The notes: a model not told the origin generated them from the letters alone. Positions 8,651-19,599 are shown, counted from the first letter of the stretch. The stretch is DNA of 64,000 bases from JAJCYL01 sp963664285 (GCA_963664285.2 CAXXNX010000037.1:1-64000), one strand, 5' to 3'. Translations and numbers: made by a program.

Positions 8651-10366
8651 CTAAAGCCCTCGAAGTTCCAACCGAACAAAATCTATTAGCTCTTGAATAT
8701 AGTTTGAACTGAAATCAAACTTGATATTGGCGGCGGCATAGACTTGAGGAATAGTCTTAAGATTACCAAGTTTCAAGGCATTCATATAACCTTCAAGACC
8801 CTTTTGCTTATCCTCTTTGAAGTTCTTCCAAATGGCAATGGCCCCTAATTGTGCCATCCCATATTCAATGTAGTAAAAGGGCACTTCATATAGATGAAGC
8901 TGCTTTTGCCATAAATAGTCCTTGTTTTCTAGCAATCCTGACCAATCAGTAATTGTATCGCTGAATTGATCAAAAATATCATTCCAGGCAGCCTTTCGCT
9001 CTTCGTGTGAATGATCGGGATGCTCATATATCCAGTGTTGGAACTTGTCAATTGTCGCCACCCATGGAAGTGTATCCATTATCTGCTCTAAATGCTCTTT
9101 CTTAGCTCTTTTCAAATCTTCCTCGTTATTAAAGAAGAGATCCCAATGATCCATTGACAGCAACTCCATAGACATTGAAGCTAATTCCGCAACTTCCGGC
9201 GGTGTTGACTTAAATTCGGACAACTCCAAATCTCTGGTCAGAAAGGAATGAACGGCATGCCCGCCTTCATGCACAATGGTGACTAAATCTCTCAATGTCG
9301 AAGTAGCGTTCATAAAAATAAAAGGCACACCTATTTCCATCAAAGGATAGTTGTATCCTCCCGGAGCCTTTCCTTTCCGAGACTCAAGGTCCAGGTATCC
9401 CATCTCATCCATAATGGCCAAACATTGACCCAAAAATGGATCTAGCCTGCGAAAGCACTCTATGGTATTTTCAATTAACTCTTCACTCGATTTGAAAGGC
9501 ATTAAGGGAGCTTTACCGGAAATATCAACAGCCTTATCCCAGGGCCTAAGCTGATCAACCCTTATCTGATCCTTTCTTTCATTAGCCAGCTCATTAAGAT
9601 TGGGAACCACATTTTCTTTAACTGCTTGATGAAAATCAAAACAATCCTGAAGTGAATAATCAAAGCGCGCCATAGCGGCAAACATATAGTCACGGTAATT
9701 CTTAAAATCGGCGTTATCAGCCAATTGATGACGCAATTTGATCAATTCTGAAAATAGTCCGTCAAGCTTTACCTTGTCTTCAAGTCTTCGGCCGGCAATA
9801 AGATGATAAACTTCCTCTCTTGTTTCTCTTTGCGTTTCCTGGAGTTTTACAGCAGCCTGTTGAAGGGTTAACTCCTGCCCTTCCCATTCGATTGACATCG
9901 CTCCTGAAATGGCTCCGTACTCATGGGATTTCTGACCTAATTGAGCTTTGATAGGAATATTTGCCTCTCTGAATATCTCCACCTCTTTTTTCATATTCCT
10001 GATGAGGATATCGTAACCTGCATCATTAAGTTCCTCTAAGAATGGTGAGGCTAATATTCTCTTATTCAGATTATCACTATAAGGAGCAATTTTTGGTTCT
10101 ATCTCGCTAACAAAAAAGTTAAAACTGTCTTTAAGTTTCTCATCAGCAGTATCGCAGGTCATTTTGATGTATCGCCATGCCATGTCTTCCGACAATACGG
10201 CCTCCAACTCACTGCGATCATTTAACCACTTTTTCAAATCAGCTATATTTTTGATTTTCCGGGCCAGTAAATTTTCGAGAAATGGCTGTATACCCTCCCA
10301 GTTTTCCACTTTAAAATCTTCGGAAAGGAATGTTCTTGGGTTACGTTGAGGTATTTCAATATTCAT
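8651..10366 (-). CDS. M3 family oligoendopeptidase (PepF-like)
   Basis: The 571-residue protein has the zinc metallopeptidase motif HEGGHAVHSF (HExxH form) near residue 363. The downstream acidic helix SMSMELLSMDHW supplies the third ligand, as in the M3B oligoendopeptidase F group. There is no signal peptide, so it is cytoplasmic. It would cleave short peptides in protein turnover. Length and C-terminal motif (YEVPFYYIEYGMAQLGA) are typical. It stands alone, with a REP-like sequence and another minus-strand gene upstream. Confidence 0.92.
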   Translation of the reverse strand: MNIEIPQRNPRTFLSEDFKVENWEGIQPFLENLLARKIKNIADLKKWLNDRSELEAVLSEDMAWRYIKMTCDTADEKLKDSFNFFVSEIEPKIAPYSDNLNKRILASPFLEELNDAGYDILIRNMKKEVEIFREANIPIKAQLGQKSHEYGAISGAMSIEWEGQELTLQQAAVKLQETQRETREEVYHLIAGRRLEDKVKLDGLFSELIKLRHQLADNADFKNYRDYMFAAMARFDYSLQDCFDFHQAVKENVVPNLNELANERKDQIRVDQLRPWDKAVDISGKAPLMPFKSSEELIENTIECFRRLDPFLGQCLAIMDEMGYLDLESRKGKAPGGYNYPLMEIGVPFIFMNATSTLRDLVTIVHEGGHAVHSFLTRDLELSEFKSTPPEVAELASMSMELLSMDHWDLFFNNEEDLKRAKKEHLEQIMDTLPWVATIDKFQHWIYEHPDHSHEERKAAWNDIFDQFSDTITDWSGLLENKDYLWQKQLHLYEVPFYYIEYGMAQLGAIAIWKNFKEDKQKGLEGYMNALKLGNLKTIPQVYAAANIKFDFSSNYIQELIDFVRLELRGL

Positions 10367-10414
10367 AGGTTGAGTATTACTTATTCAGAACAGACTAATA
10401 AGGCCATAATTAAT

Positions 10415-10442
10415 GGGATTCTTCACTTCGTTCAGAATGACG
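10415..10442. repeat. REP-like intergenic palindrome unit
   Basis: The 28-bp GGGATTCTTCACTTCGTTCAGAATGACG type of unit lies between two minus-strand genes. It resembles, base for base over most of its length, the arms of the hairpin at 19482-19564 (CGTCAT..CGAACG.AGTGA...ATCCC). Such units are widespread in intergenic DNA of many bacteria and are often mobilised by TnpA-REP-type enzymes. Confidence 0.55.
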
Positions 10443-10458
10443 TTGAATTGTTAAAGAA

Positions 10459-11571
10459 TTAAATTTCTATTTCCACCACATCTGTGAGCGGTTTTCCTAC
10501 GCAGGTTAATACATACCCATCAGCCCGTTCTTCCTCAGACAAAGCCTCAGCATCAGATAAGTCAACTTCACCGGAAAGGCATTTACCCATACAGGCAGTA
10601 CAGAGACCACTTTGGCATGAATAGGGCAAGTCAATATCCTGACTCAAAGCCGTTTCCAGGATAGTTTTCCCGGTTGGTACCGAAAACTCATATTCCTGTC
10701 CGTCATATTTTACCTTCACAAGGTTACCTTCACCAGAAGGTATTCTCTTTTCATCAGCTAAAATTTCTTGCGGGGATGTTGTTGCTGCAAGAAAGCTCTC
10801 TTTGAAGGTGCGGTTGGGATCTATATTTAATTCCTCAAAGGCTTCAAAGGTAAGATTCATCAAACCCTGGGGGCCGCATACGTAATAACGTGTCGACTCC
10901 GAGTCCCAATCTTTCAAAGACTTAACTAACGTCTTCATTTTGACCAGATCCCACATGCCTGACTCACCCTTCCAATCAGCGGGAGCATTGTCCAGACTTC
11001 TGATATAGTTTAACCTATTTCCATATTCTGAATGGATTTGGGACAATTTGTCTTTGTAAATAATGGAATCAATATCGCGGTTAGCGTAAATCAGGGTTAC
11101 AGTTGATTGAGGTTCCTGGATTAGCACAGATTTCAAAATCCCCATTATTGGGGTAATTCCACTGCCCCCACTGATCAGGACCAAGTGACGTTGATTATCT
11201 TCTCTTATTTCCGGAGTAAAATGGCCTATTGGCGGCATTAACTCGATGAGATCCCCGGCGTTGATATTGTCGCAGATATAATTAGACACCAGCCCGTCAT
11301 CCACTCTTTTTACAACAACTGCAGGTTTTTCATCCAGGTAGGGGGAAGTAGATAATGAATATGCTCTTCTCACCTTTTCTCCATTGATAGGCAAAATGAG
11401 AGTGAGAAATTGCCCCGCTTTATATTCCATTCCGCCTTCCGGCCAGTCAAACTCAATCCTTACCGCATCCTTGGTTACCTGGCTCACATCGCTTACTGTG
11501 AGGGTAATATATTTTTCCAGCACCGTAGCTGACTTATTCTTTTTCCTCTTTTTAAATAAACCAAAAACCAT
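10459..11571 (-). CDS. Ferredoxin-NADP reductase-type oxidoreductase with C-terminal 2Fe-2S domain (PaaE/Hcr-like)
   Basis: The 370-residue protein has three parts: an FAD-binding barrel with RRAYSLSTSP, an NAD(P)-binding domain with LVLISGGSGITPIMG and YYVCGPQGLM, and a C-terminal plant-type ferredoxin domain with CQSGLCTACMGKC and a last cysteine in VLTCVG. This order is that of PaaE, the reductase of phenylacetyl-CoA epoxidase, and of related stand-alone reductases. No paaABCD genes are seen nearby, so the partner is unknown. It is probably cytoplasmic. The frame is intact; upstream is a divergent gcvT. Confidence 0.9.
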   Translation of the reverse strand: MVFGLFKKRKKNKSATVLEKYITLTVSDVSQVTKDAVRIEFDWPEGGMEYKAGQFLTLILPINGEKVRRAYSLSTSPYLDEKPAVVVKRVDDGLVSNYICDNINAGDLIELMPPIGHFTPEIREDNQRHLVLISGGSGITPIMGILKSVLIQEPQSTVTLIYANRDIDSIIYKDKLSQIHSEYGNRLNYIRSLDNAPADWKGESGMWDLVKMKTLVKSLKDWDSESTRYYVCGPQGLMNLTFEAFEELNIDPNRTFKESFLAATTSPQEILADEKRIPSGEGNLVKVKYDGQEYEFSVPTGKTILETALSQDIDLPYSCQSGLCTACMGKCLSGEVDLSDAEALSEEERADGYVLTCVGKPLTDVVEIEI

Positions 11572-11751
11572 GTCTTCTAAAATTCGGCTGCAAAATTAAA
11601 TGAATCCCTTAACAACCGGAAGGAATCTGGTTAATAGTATTTGATCATTTTAGGTAACAAAAGATCAGAAACCGGTGTCGGTTAATAACGGGAAAACTTC
11701 GAAAGCCAGTAAGGGTTCTTATCTTTACCCTCCTCAAAAAGTGACCCATCA

Positions 11752-12849
11752 ATGGAAGTAAAAAGAATTGCCTTAAGTAATCTCCATGAACAACTTGGAG
11801 CCAAAATGATGCCCTTTGCAGGATTCAATATGCCTGTAAGATATAGTTCAGATATCGAGGAACATATGGCGGTCAGAAATAATGTTGGCGTCTTCGATGT
11901 CTCTCATATGGGTGAGTTTCTCGTCAAAGGACCTAAAGCGCTCGATCTTATTCAAAAGGTGGCAAGCAATGATGCTTCGAAATTAGGACACTGGCAAGCA
12001 CAATATTCCTGTTTACCCAATGAAGATGGAGGCATTGTTGACGACCTGATCATATATTGCTACAATCAAGAAGAATATGTGCTGGTAGTAAATGCGTCCA
12101 ATATTGAGAAGGACTGGAATTGGATCGCAGAAAAGAACACTGAGGGCGCTCAAATGAAAAACATCTCTGATATCTATTCCCTGCTTGCAGTTCAGGGTCC
12201 AAAGGCCACGGAAGTATTACAGATGATCACACCAATCAACTTGTCGGAGATCAAGTATTATAATTTCCAAATGGGAGAAATGGGTGGCATAGCCCACGTA
12301 ATGATCTCTGCAACTGGGTACACGGGCGCCGGAGGGTTTGAGCTTTATGTGCAAAATGACTCGGTGGAGCAATTATGGAATGCTGTTTTTGAGGCAGGTA
12401 AAGAATTTGACATCAAGCCCATCGGTCTGGGAGCCAGGGATACGCTCCGTTTAGAAATGGGTTTTTGTCTCTATGGTAATGATATTGATGACACCACATC
12501 ACCACTGGAAGCTGGTCTAGGGTGGATTACCAAATTCACCAAGGAGTTCACCAATTCTACAAATCTGCAAAGGGAAAAAGAGGAAGGGGTTCAAAAAAGG
12601 TTAGTAGGATTTGCCTTAACCGAAAGAGGTATTCCCAGGGCTCAATATGAGATCTTCAATACAGATGAAGAGCTGATCGGTGAAGTCACCTCAGGATCTA
12701 TGTCTCCGTGCCTGAATGTAGGTATTGGTATGGGCTATGTCAAAACCGGCTACCACAAAGCCGACACTGAAATACTGATCGGTGTCAGGAACAAGAAAAT
12801 CAAAGCGAAGGTGGTTAAACAACCTATTCTTAAGAACTACCAAGCCTAG
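11752..12849 (+). CDS. gcvT: Glycine cleavage system aminomethyltransferase (T protein)
   Basis: The 365-residue protein shows the GcvT pattern: HEQLGAKMMPFAGFNMPVRY at the start, GVFDVSHMGEF, SATGYTGAGGFELY, and GARDTLRLEMGFCLYGNDID with the folate-binding Asp and Arg region. It transfers the methylene group of glycine to tetrahydrofolate together with the H, P and L proteins, which are not in the window. The stop is seven bases before the comB start, so the two genes are probably one transcript. Confidence 0.95.
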   Translation: MEVKRIALSNLHEQLGAKMMPFAGFNMPVRYSSDIEEHMAVRNNVGVFDVSHMGEFLVKGPKALDLIQKVASNDASKLGHWQAQYSCLPNEDGGIVDDLIIYCYNQEEYVLVVNASNIEKDWNWIAEKNTEGAQMKNISDIYSLLAVQGPKATEVLQMITPINLSEIKYYNFQMGEMGGIAHVMISATGYTGAGGFELYVQNDSVEQLWNAVFEAGKEFDIKPIGLGARDTLRLEMGFCLYGNDIDDTTSPLEAGLGWITKFTKEFTNSTNLQREKEEGVQKRLVGFALTERGIPRAQYEIFNTDEELIGEVTSGSMSPCLNVGIGMGYVKTGYHKADTEILIGVRNKKIKAKVVKQPILKNYQA

Positions 12850-12856
12850 TGTGTTG

Positions 12857-13558
12857 ATGCCTTCGTTAGAAGTCTGCCTAACCCCTGAATTAATCCATCT
12901 CCATCCTCCGGAGGGGAATAATGTGGTTATTGTGGACATCTTAAGGGCCACATCCAGTATGGTCACCGCCCTGGCTAATGGGGTGGAAAGCATTACTCCT
13001 GTTGCCTCCGTTGAGGAATGTAAAGCCTTGCAAGCACAAGGTTATTTGGCTGCCGCCGAAAGAAATGGTGAGCAGGTCGAAGGTTTTGATCTTGGTAACA
13101 GTCCGCTGAGTTATATCGACAATCATTATTCCGGCAGAAAACTGGCCATGGCTACAACCAACGGTACACTTGCTATCACCAATTCAAAAGGAGCCAAAGA
13201 GATCATAATTGGCGCTTTTCTAAACTTATCCGCCCTTTCCGAATACCTCAAATCCAAAAATGATGATCTTTTGATTGTTTGTTCTGGCTGGAAGGGGAAA
13301 GTGAGTTTTGAGGACACGCTTTTTGCCGGAGGATTAGCCCACAACCTCCAATCAAATTACCAGTCGGACTGTGACTCAGCAGCAATTTCCTTTGAGCTCT
13401 ATCAGGCATCGAAAACTGACCTGTTTGGTGCCATTCAAAAGTCCTCACATTACAAGCGACTGATGAAGTTAAATATCGAGCGTGATTTCAAGTTTTGTGT
13501 CTCGGTCGATAAGTATTCAGTAATTCCCATTTTGAGAGACGGCATACTGGTTGTTTAA
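12857..13558 (+). CDS. comB: 2-phosphosulfolactate phosphatase-like protein (ComB)
   Basis: I place the start at the ATG at 12857 (MPSLEVCLTPEL), seven bases after the gcvT stop. The longer open frame overlaps gcvT. The 233-residue protein has the ComB signatures VVIVDILRATSSMVTAL, AAERNGEQVEGFDLGNSP, ATTNGTLAI and CSGWKGKVSFEDTLFAG. ComB hydrolyses 2-phosphosulfolactate in coenzyme M synthesis in archaea. Bacteroidota homologues are common, but their role (possibly sulfonate metabolism) is not settled. Confidence 0.88.
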   Translation: MPSLEVCLTPELIHLHPPEGNNVVIVDILRATSSMVTALANGVESITPVASVEECKALQAQGYLAAAERNGEQVEGFDLGNSPLSYIDNHYSGRKLAMATTNGTLAITNSKGAKEIIIGAFLNLSALSEYLKSKNDDLLIVCSGWKGKVSFEDTLFAGGLAHNLQSNYQSDCDSAAISFELYQASKTDLFGAIQKSSHYKRLMKLNIERDFKFCVSVDKYSVIPILRDGILVV

Positions 13559-14378
13559 TAAATTTTTAACCTGGTACTGCAACCCCCAACTCCTGGAAGA
13601 CATTCAGGGCGACGCTTATGAATTATATGATCGGCGTTGTGAGGAAATGGTAAAGCAACAGCCGATTGCCGTTTCATTTGGGATGTAATCAGGTTTCTTA
13701 GATGGTCAAATATTAAAAAGTCAAACTCAAAATATCAACCAACTCAAATTCCTTTGTTCAAAAATTATTTAAAGGTGGGCTTTAGGAATATGTCAAAAAA
13801 CTGGGTCGTATCAGTTATTAATGTCTTTGGTTTAGCGCTAGCAGTTGGAATCGCTATCACGGTCTTCATTTTTATTGACTATCAATATAATGTCGACACA
13901 TTTCACAGTAATTACCATAACATCTATCAGGTCATTGATAATGTTGAAGAAGGTGATGAGATCGAACAGTGGGGTGACTCACCGATGCTACTAGGTCCGG
14001 AGGTGTTAAATTCACAATCGGGTGTAAAGCGCATGGCCCGTATTGAATTTCAAAACGGAAACATGAAACAGGGTGATCGTGTCTTCAACGACGGATCTGG
14101 TTCACTGATCCAGACTTTATGAGAATTTTTGATTTTCCTATTCTCTATGGCGATAAAAATATTTTGGACAAGAAAGAACAAATTGTCATCAGCCAGTCAA
14201 TGGCAGAAAAGTACTTTGATGATGAGAACCCACTCGGACAAAGAGTAAGTATTAAGTTCTCAAACTTTGAAGTTAAATCATTTTTTATCGGGGCAGTATT
14301 AGATGAGTTTCCGAAGAATACAAGTATCGCTTTCAACGTACTGGTGTCGATGGATAACTTTTTCGATTTGAAATTTAA

Positions 14379-16000
14379 CCCGAAAAATTCATAGTAGACA
14401 ATAAAAAACAGGCATAAATTGCTTATATTGAGATAGTTAGACAACAAAATAAGCAATTAATTTATGCCTGAATATAAGGAAAAAGATACCGTATTTTATC
14501 GAGGAAAACAAGCTTTTAAATTTGATTTTTCAGCATCAGCGATTAGCTCAGACGGAGCGATATTGTTAAGTGAAAAAGTAGAGAGAAAGACTGGTCTATT
14601 AAAAAGCTTCGCCGCACTGATTCCTGACTATCGAAACCCCTTTTTTATCGAATACACTTATGAAGAAATGCTTCGCCAACGGGGTGTTTTTAATGATGCA
14701 GGGCTATCAGGATTGCAATGACGAACAAAAACTCCGAGAGGATCCGGTGATCCGTAAAGTACTAGATAGCGGATTATGTTCCCAGCCTACTTTAAGTCGA
14801 TTTGAAAACAAGGCCGATCGGAGTCTGATCTACCAGATGAGTCAATGGTTTGTAGACCGTTATGTAGAGGAGTTGAAAGAGAAGACTGGTCAAATCATCA
14901 TTGATGTAGATGGTACCGATGACCCTACTCATGGATCCCAACAACTCAGTTTGTATAATGGCTATTATGGACAGACTATGTACCATGAGTTGTTCTTTAA
15001 GGACGGGAACACCGGTCAGGTCATTTTACCAGTACTACGTCCGGGCAATTGTCACTCCAACAAATGGTTTGTGGCCTTATTGAAAAAGATTGTCATTAAA
15101 ATCAGAAAAAAACTGCCCTCAGTAAAGATCCTTATTCGAGCGGATAGTGGCTTTTCAGGAGCATCTTTTTATCGGATAGCTAAGCAGTTTGACCTTCAAT
15201 TTTGTTTAGGTATTAGTAGTAATGAAGTTTTAAAGACTTTTACCAAACAGACTATCATTGAAGTAAAAAAGGAATATGCTTCAAAAATCATCAAACATCA
15301 AGAGTTTGTTGGCCCGTTTACTTACCAGGCCAAAAGCTGGGATCGTTCTGAAAAGCTGTATGCCAAAGTGGAGTCTACCGGAAAAGGAATGAATGTCCGT
15401 TACTTTGTGAGCAACTTTGAAGCGATGACCGCTCAACAGATTTACTTTGATTTTTATGTCAAGCGAGGTGATGCCAGTGAAAATCGAATAAAGGAACTCA
15501 AAAACATGACTTATTCCGACCGGCTTTCCTGTCATCGCTACTGGGCCAATTTCATGCGTTTAATCATCGCTACCCTCTGTTATGAAATGTTCCGGCAGAT
15601 TAAATTATTAATTGCCAAAACAAAACACCACTTTGCTAAACGATGGCAAGTGGACAATATCCGGCTTTACCTGATGAAGGTTGGGGCGTGCCTGAAAGAA
15701 AGGAAAAGATCATTGACAATACAATTCTCAAGAGCCTTTAGATATCAATACCTGCTGGGCGATTTGCTTACGGTGAACTGACCGATCAGTTAAACAGTTT
15801 GATTTAATCAAAAAAATGTTCTTCCATAAGAACACAATAGAGCTTTGACTGAAAATTGAAAAATTCTAACAAAAAAACGCTCTAATGTCCTTTGAAATCC
15901 AGAAACCTGGTTGATCTTCAAATTAATACATACACTCCAATCAAAAATAGTTAGCAACCCATTATTAATCCCAAAATTGGTGGCCTATGAATAATGCGGG
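14379..16000 (+). mobile_element. IS1380-family element, copy C
   Basis: 1622 bp, one base longer than the other full copies because of an extra G in the transposase gene. It is flanked by TTAA at 14375-14378 and 16001-16004. It interrupts the FtsX-like pseudogene; removing it with one TTAA rejoins the host frame as DLKFKEHYDWSDF. Confidence 0.95.
14464..15781 (+). pseudogene. IS1380 transposase, copy C, +1 frameshift
   Basis: Identical in outline to the 438-residue transposase, but CAACGGGTG reads CAACGGGGTG near 14681. This shifts the frame after residue 73 and splits the gene into 14464-14721 and a downstream open part to 15781. It also has LLKKIVIK for LLKRIVIK. It is either an inactive copy or a one-base error in a G run. 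Confidence 0.9.
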
Positions 16001-17832
16001 TTAAGGAGCATTACGACTGGAGTGATTTTACAGATGCTACTTTTGTTGAATTGCATTCCGGTCAATCTAGTGACACAATTGTTGCTGCTTTGGAGCCTTA
16101 TCGGGAATTGCAGAATAAATCGGATACTAAATGGCCGATCCAATAATTTGAACTCTGGCCTTTATCCAGATTACCCCTTAAAGAATTAGCAATTGTCGGA
16201 TCGGTATCCCATGGTAGTCATCCGGCAGGTCGTATTGCTTTGAGCGTAATAGCCATTATGCTAATGGCGCTGGCCTGTTTTAATTACATGACTTGTCAAT
16301 ATCAGCAGCTACCAAAAGATTAAAGGAAATAGCTCTGAGAAAGGTTTTAGGAAGTGCACGGGAAGGGATAATCATACAATTTCTAATAGAGAATATATTA
16401 CTATGCCTGGTGGCACTTGTGCTTGGTACCATATTGAGTGCCACTTTGTTGTTACCAGGATTCAATTCCTTGATTACGATTACCATTCCATTCTCATTTT
16501 CCAGTATTGAGGTGATGCTCATGTTCTTTTTTGTAATGCTCACAGTCATTGGTATTGCTTCCGGAGCCTATCCTGCTTTTTATATTTCACGTTTCCAGCC
16601 GGTTCATATTTTCAGAGGTAATGAGAGATTTGGTAATAAGAACCTTTTCACCAAAATTCTATTGACTTTGCAATTTGTGTTGGCATTTACCACGGTGATT
16701 GCCTGTTTTGTTTTTACAGATAATGCGCTTGAGTTGGAACGAAAGGATTGGGGCTATAATTACGATAATACACTGTCTTTGCCTATTGCGGATATCAACG
16801 TTTTTCAAGGATTAAGAGATAAGGCCAAACAAAATTCATCGATCTTAGGTTTTGCAGGCTCCAAGGGGCATATCGGTCGTTCTAATTACTACACCAGTAT
16901 TGATCATCTTGATAATAAGTTTAATGCCATGATCTATGAAGTGGGGCTTGACTACCTCGAAACCATGAACATCAGGTTGACCGAGGGCAGATTCTTTCAG
17001 CGTTCCAAACCTTCAGACATTACAGAATCAACAGTTGTATCTGAATTCTTTGTGGATAAAATGGGATGGAAGGAACCGATCAATCAAACTTTTTCCTATG
17101 ATAGTATCCAATATAGTGTAATAGGAGTGATCAGGGACTTTCACAGCAAGGATTTCTTCCGTGAATTGGATCCTGTTTTTTTCACTTTGACTGAAGAAGA
17201 GAATTTTAATTATGCCTCCGTAAAAATTGCTCCGGGAAAACTGTCTGAAGTTGATCAGTACCTCAGGGAATCGTGGAATGAAGTTGCTCCCAATGATCCG
17301 TACGATCGCTTGTTTCAAAGCGACGTCTTTGCCAGGTTTTTTGATATCAACAAATCGAATATTATCATCATCATTTTTATCTCTGCATTTGCTATTATTC
17401 TGGCTAGCATTGGTCTGTTTGGACTGCTCTCATTTAACATTACCAAGAGGCTCAAAGAATTTAGCGTCAGGAAAGTACTGGGAGCTGGCCGGCTTAATAT
17501 TATAAAACTGGCTAATAAAGAATACGTATGGATGCTATTGATTTCGTTTATAATCGGGGCTCCGGTGGGATATTTTCTTATGATGCAATTAATTTACCTA
17601 ATTTATCCAATCCGGCGGAGGGTCAGGATGGAACCGGAGTTGCTCCCTTCATATTAGCTATAGTTATAATGGTGGTCACCATTGCATTAACAGTTTCAGG
17701 ACAAGTTTTAAAAAGCCAGTAAGGTCAATCCGGCGGAGGTGCTGCGTACTGAATAGTTCAAACATTAGGGCGTCTTTGAATAAATTAAGATTCTGATAAT
17801 CAAAGAGTTAAAAGAGGTTTGAAAGGATAAAG

Positions 17833-17874
17833 AACCCCGAAATCGGCCGAATAGGGCTTTTTTCGGGGTTTTTG
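17833..17874 (+). terminator. Rho-independent terminator inside the IS, upstream of its transposase
   Basis: AACCCCGAAA (17833-17842) pairs with TTTCGGGGTT (17861-17870) and is followed by a T-rich tail. It sits between the IS end and the transposase start, where it would block transcription entering from outside. That is a common safeguard in insertion sequences. Confidence 0.75.
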
Positions 17875-17920
17875 TTTTGCTAGATTGTGGTGTAGAACAC
17901 ATCTAACACCACAAATTAGA

Positions 17921-19267
17921 ATGCAAAAAAGGCTTTTCCAACCCGAATATGGTTTAACTCCAAAATGGTATTTGTTTAAGAGCAGTAAATTGGGTGCAGT
18001 TTATGATAGTCTACCGTGGAATCAGTTAGCGGACTGCCTGCCTGAAGAAAATAACGGACCTGGTGCTCCCCGGTGGTTTTCCTCAAAAGGGATGTTTGCG
18101 CTGATGTTTCTTAAGTCCTACCTGAGTATCAGTGATGAGAAACTAATAGAACGCTTTAACTCCGATTGGAGCCTACAGTTGTTCTGTGGCAAAATGTTAT
18201 CAGACACAGAGAAGATTCGAGACAATGCTATCGTAAGCCGCATCCGCAGTTATCTGGCTGAGTATACAGACTGGCAACAGCTCCAACAAATATTGATCGA
18301 ACATTGGAAAAGAGACATGAATAATACCCATGTGCTTTTAATGGACGCTACCTGTTATGAGAGTTATATCCGTTTTCCTACTGATGTAAAGCTGTTATGG
18401 GAATGCTGCCATTGGGTGTTTGAAAAGCAATTGTTCCGATGGTGTAAAGTAGTGAGAAAGAAAAGGCCTCGCTCCAAATATGTTGAACAAAAGCGCAGAC
18501 AACGCGATTATGAGAAAAGACGCAGGAAGACCTATAAAGAAGGACGTAAGCGTAAAAAAGCCCTGTTGTATCTGCTACACAAGGGGTTGATCCAACTTCA
18601 ACAAGTTCTCAACGATGCTAAACTGCCACTGCTTAATGAGCAGGAAAGAGATTACTTGAGAACCATCAAAAAAGTACTTGAACAACAGCAGTTCCTACAA
18701 ACCCACCCGGCCAAAGAGTTAAAAAACCGCATCGTATCATTGGCAAAACCCTATGTCAGGCCGATAGTCAGGGGAAAAGAGAACAAAAGAGTTGAGTTTG
18801 GCATGAAGGTACATATGCTGCAAGTGGATGGGATCTGCATGATTGAGTGTATGAATTTCAACGCTTTCAATGAATCCACCCGGCTCAAGATTAGTACTGT
18901 AAAGCACAAACGACACTTTGGAGCACTTAATCAATTGGGAGCTGACCTGATCTATGCCACAAATGCCAATCGAAGATTTTGCATCAAAAAGAAAATCTTC
19001 ACTTGCTTTCCTAAGAAAGGCCCCCAACCTCTTACTAAACAAGACAGTCGGCTCAGTGGACTCATCGCCAATCAAAGGGCTACAGTGATGGAAGGCAGCT
19101 TCGGTGACCACAAAACTCATTACGGGACCAACAGGATTAAAGTTAAAGGAGAGAAAAATGAAAGACTGTTTGTCTTTTTTGCTGTGATGACCGCTAACGC
19201 AGTAAAAATTAGTAAAAGAAAACTATTGCTAAATACAGTTGATCCACCATTCCAACAGGCCGCATAA
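17921..19267 (+). CDS. Transposase, DUF772/IS1182-like
   Basis: I place the start at the ATG giving MQKRLFQPEYGLTPKW, rather than the longer frame from 17885. The roughly 448-residue protein has the N-terminal DUF772-type region (FSSKGMFALMFLKSYLSISDE), the first catalytic Asp region (HVLLMDATCYESYIRFP), a highly basic insert (about residues 185-225) and a C-terminal DDE part ending near GSFGDHKTHYG. The frame is intact, so the element may be active. Family assignment between IS1182 and a broad IS5 group is by overall pattern only. Confidence 0.82.
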   Translation: MQKRLFQPEYGLTPKWYLFKSSKLGAVYDSLPWNQLADCLPEENNGPGAPRWFSSKGMFALMFLKSYLSISDEKLIERFNSDWSLQLFCGKMLSDTEKIRDNAIVSRIRSYLAEYTDWQQLQQILIEHWKRDMNNTHVLLMDATCYESYIRFPTDVKLLWECCHWVFEKQLFRWCKVVRKKRPRSKYVEQKRRQRDYEKRRRKTYKEGRKRKKALLYLLHKGLIQLQQVLNDAKLPLLNEQERDYLRTIKKVLEQQQFLQTHPAKELKNRIVSLAKPYVRPIVRGKENKRVEFGMKVHMLQVDGICMIECMNFNAFNESTRLKISTVKHKRHFGALNQLGADLIYATNANRRFCIKKKIFTCFPKKGPQPLTKQDSRLSGLIANQRATVMEGSFGDHKTHYGTNRIKVKGEKNERLFVFFAVMTANAVKISKRKLLLNTVDPPFQQAA

Positions 19268-19481
19268 CTAAAAAACAAAAGTTCGTTTTCTACTTCAAAG
19301 GAAGCACTATGTCTATACACCAAAAACGCACTTTCAAACTCTATTTTGTAACAAAAATTGTACTCTTTCAAGAGCAGGTAATCAGTATGATGATCAATCT
19401 CTCCTCTATTGAAAATCCTGATCCCATTTTTAACCCCTCTTTCTTCTCGCTGAACTAATTTTCAAGGACGCCCTAATTAAA

Positions 19482-19564
19482 CGTCATATCGAACGGAGTG
19501 AGATATCCCGACAATTTAGGCTCCATAAATGGGATATCTCATCCATATTGGATTCGATATGACG
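19482..19564. repeat. Long imperfect hairpin of two inverted REP-like units
   Basis: CGTCATATCGAA at 19482-19493 pairs with TTCGATATGACG at 19553-19564, and TGAGATATCCC (19499-19509) pairs with GGGATATCTCA (19531-19541). Each arm resembles the unit at 10415-10442. The pair lies between two ISs and could be a REP-type repeat or a structured RNA. No gene is visible here. Confidence 0.6.
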
Positions 19565-19599
19565 ACATTTATCTGCCCATTTTGGAAGCGAATAACATA

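Larger units (their letters stand above)
13563..17756 (+). pseudogene. FtsX/MacB-type ABC transporter permease, wrecked
   Basis: Pieces of one permease of about 790 residues can be read in order. At 13563-13688 lies a permease prefix domain 2 remnant (FLTWYCNPQLLEDIQGDAYE). The first half (YLKVGFRNMSKNWVVS, 13754 onward) shifts frame near 14095, where VFNDG should go into IWFTDPDFMRIFDF. It is then cut by IS1380 copy C at a TTAA in codons DLKF-KEHYDW. The rest follows after 16005, with more stops and shifts near 16143 and 16290. The second half (16293-17657) has TKRLKEIALRKVLGSARE, and a further shift near 17600 precedes a C-terminus ending VNPAEVLRTE. Such permeases work with an ATPase on lipoproteins or export. 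This one is dead. Confidence 0.85.
17764..19478 (+). mobile_element. IS1182/IS5-type insertion sequence
   Basis: Ends form an inverted repeat: ATTAGGGCGTCTTTGAA at 17764-17780 and the complement of AATTAGGGCGTCCTTGAA at 19461-19478. Inside are a terminator and one long transposase gene. I could not fix the exact outer base or a target duplication. It lies just after the end of the FtsX-like pseudogene. Confidence 0.8.

Noticed and set aside
12691..13448. Minus-strand frames opposite gcvT and comB
   Set aside because: Lie entirely opposite two well-supported genes, with low-complexity composition.
17885..17920. Longer transposase start (MWCRTHLTPQIR)
   Set aside because: The upstream codons immediately follow the terminator tail; the ATG at 17921 gives the usual start for this family.
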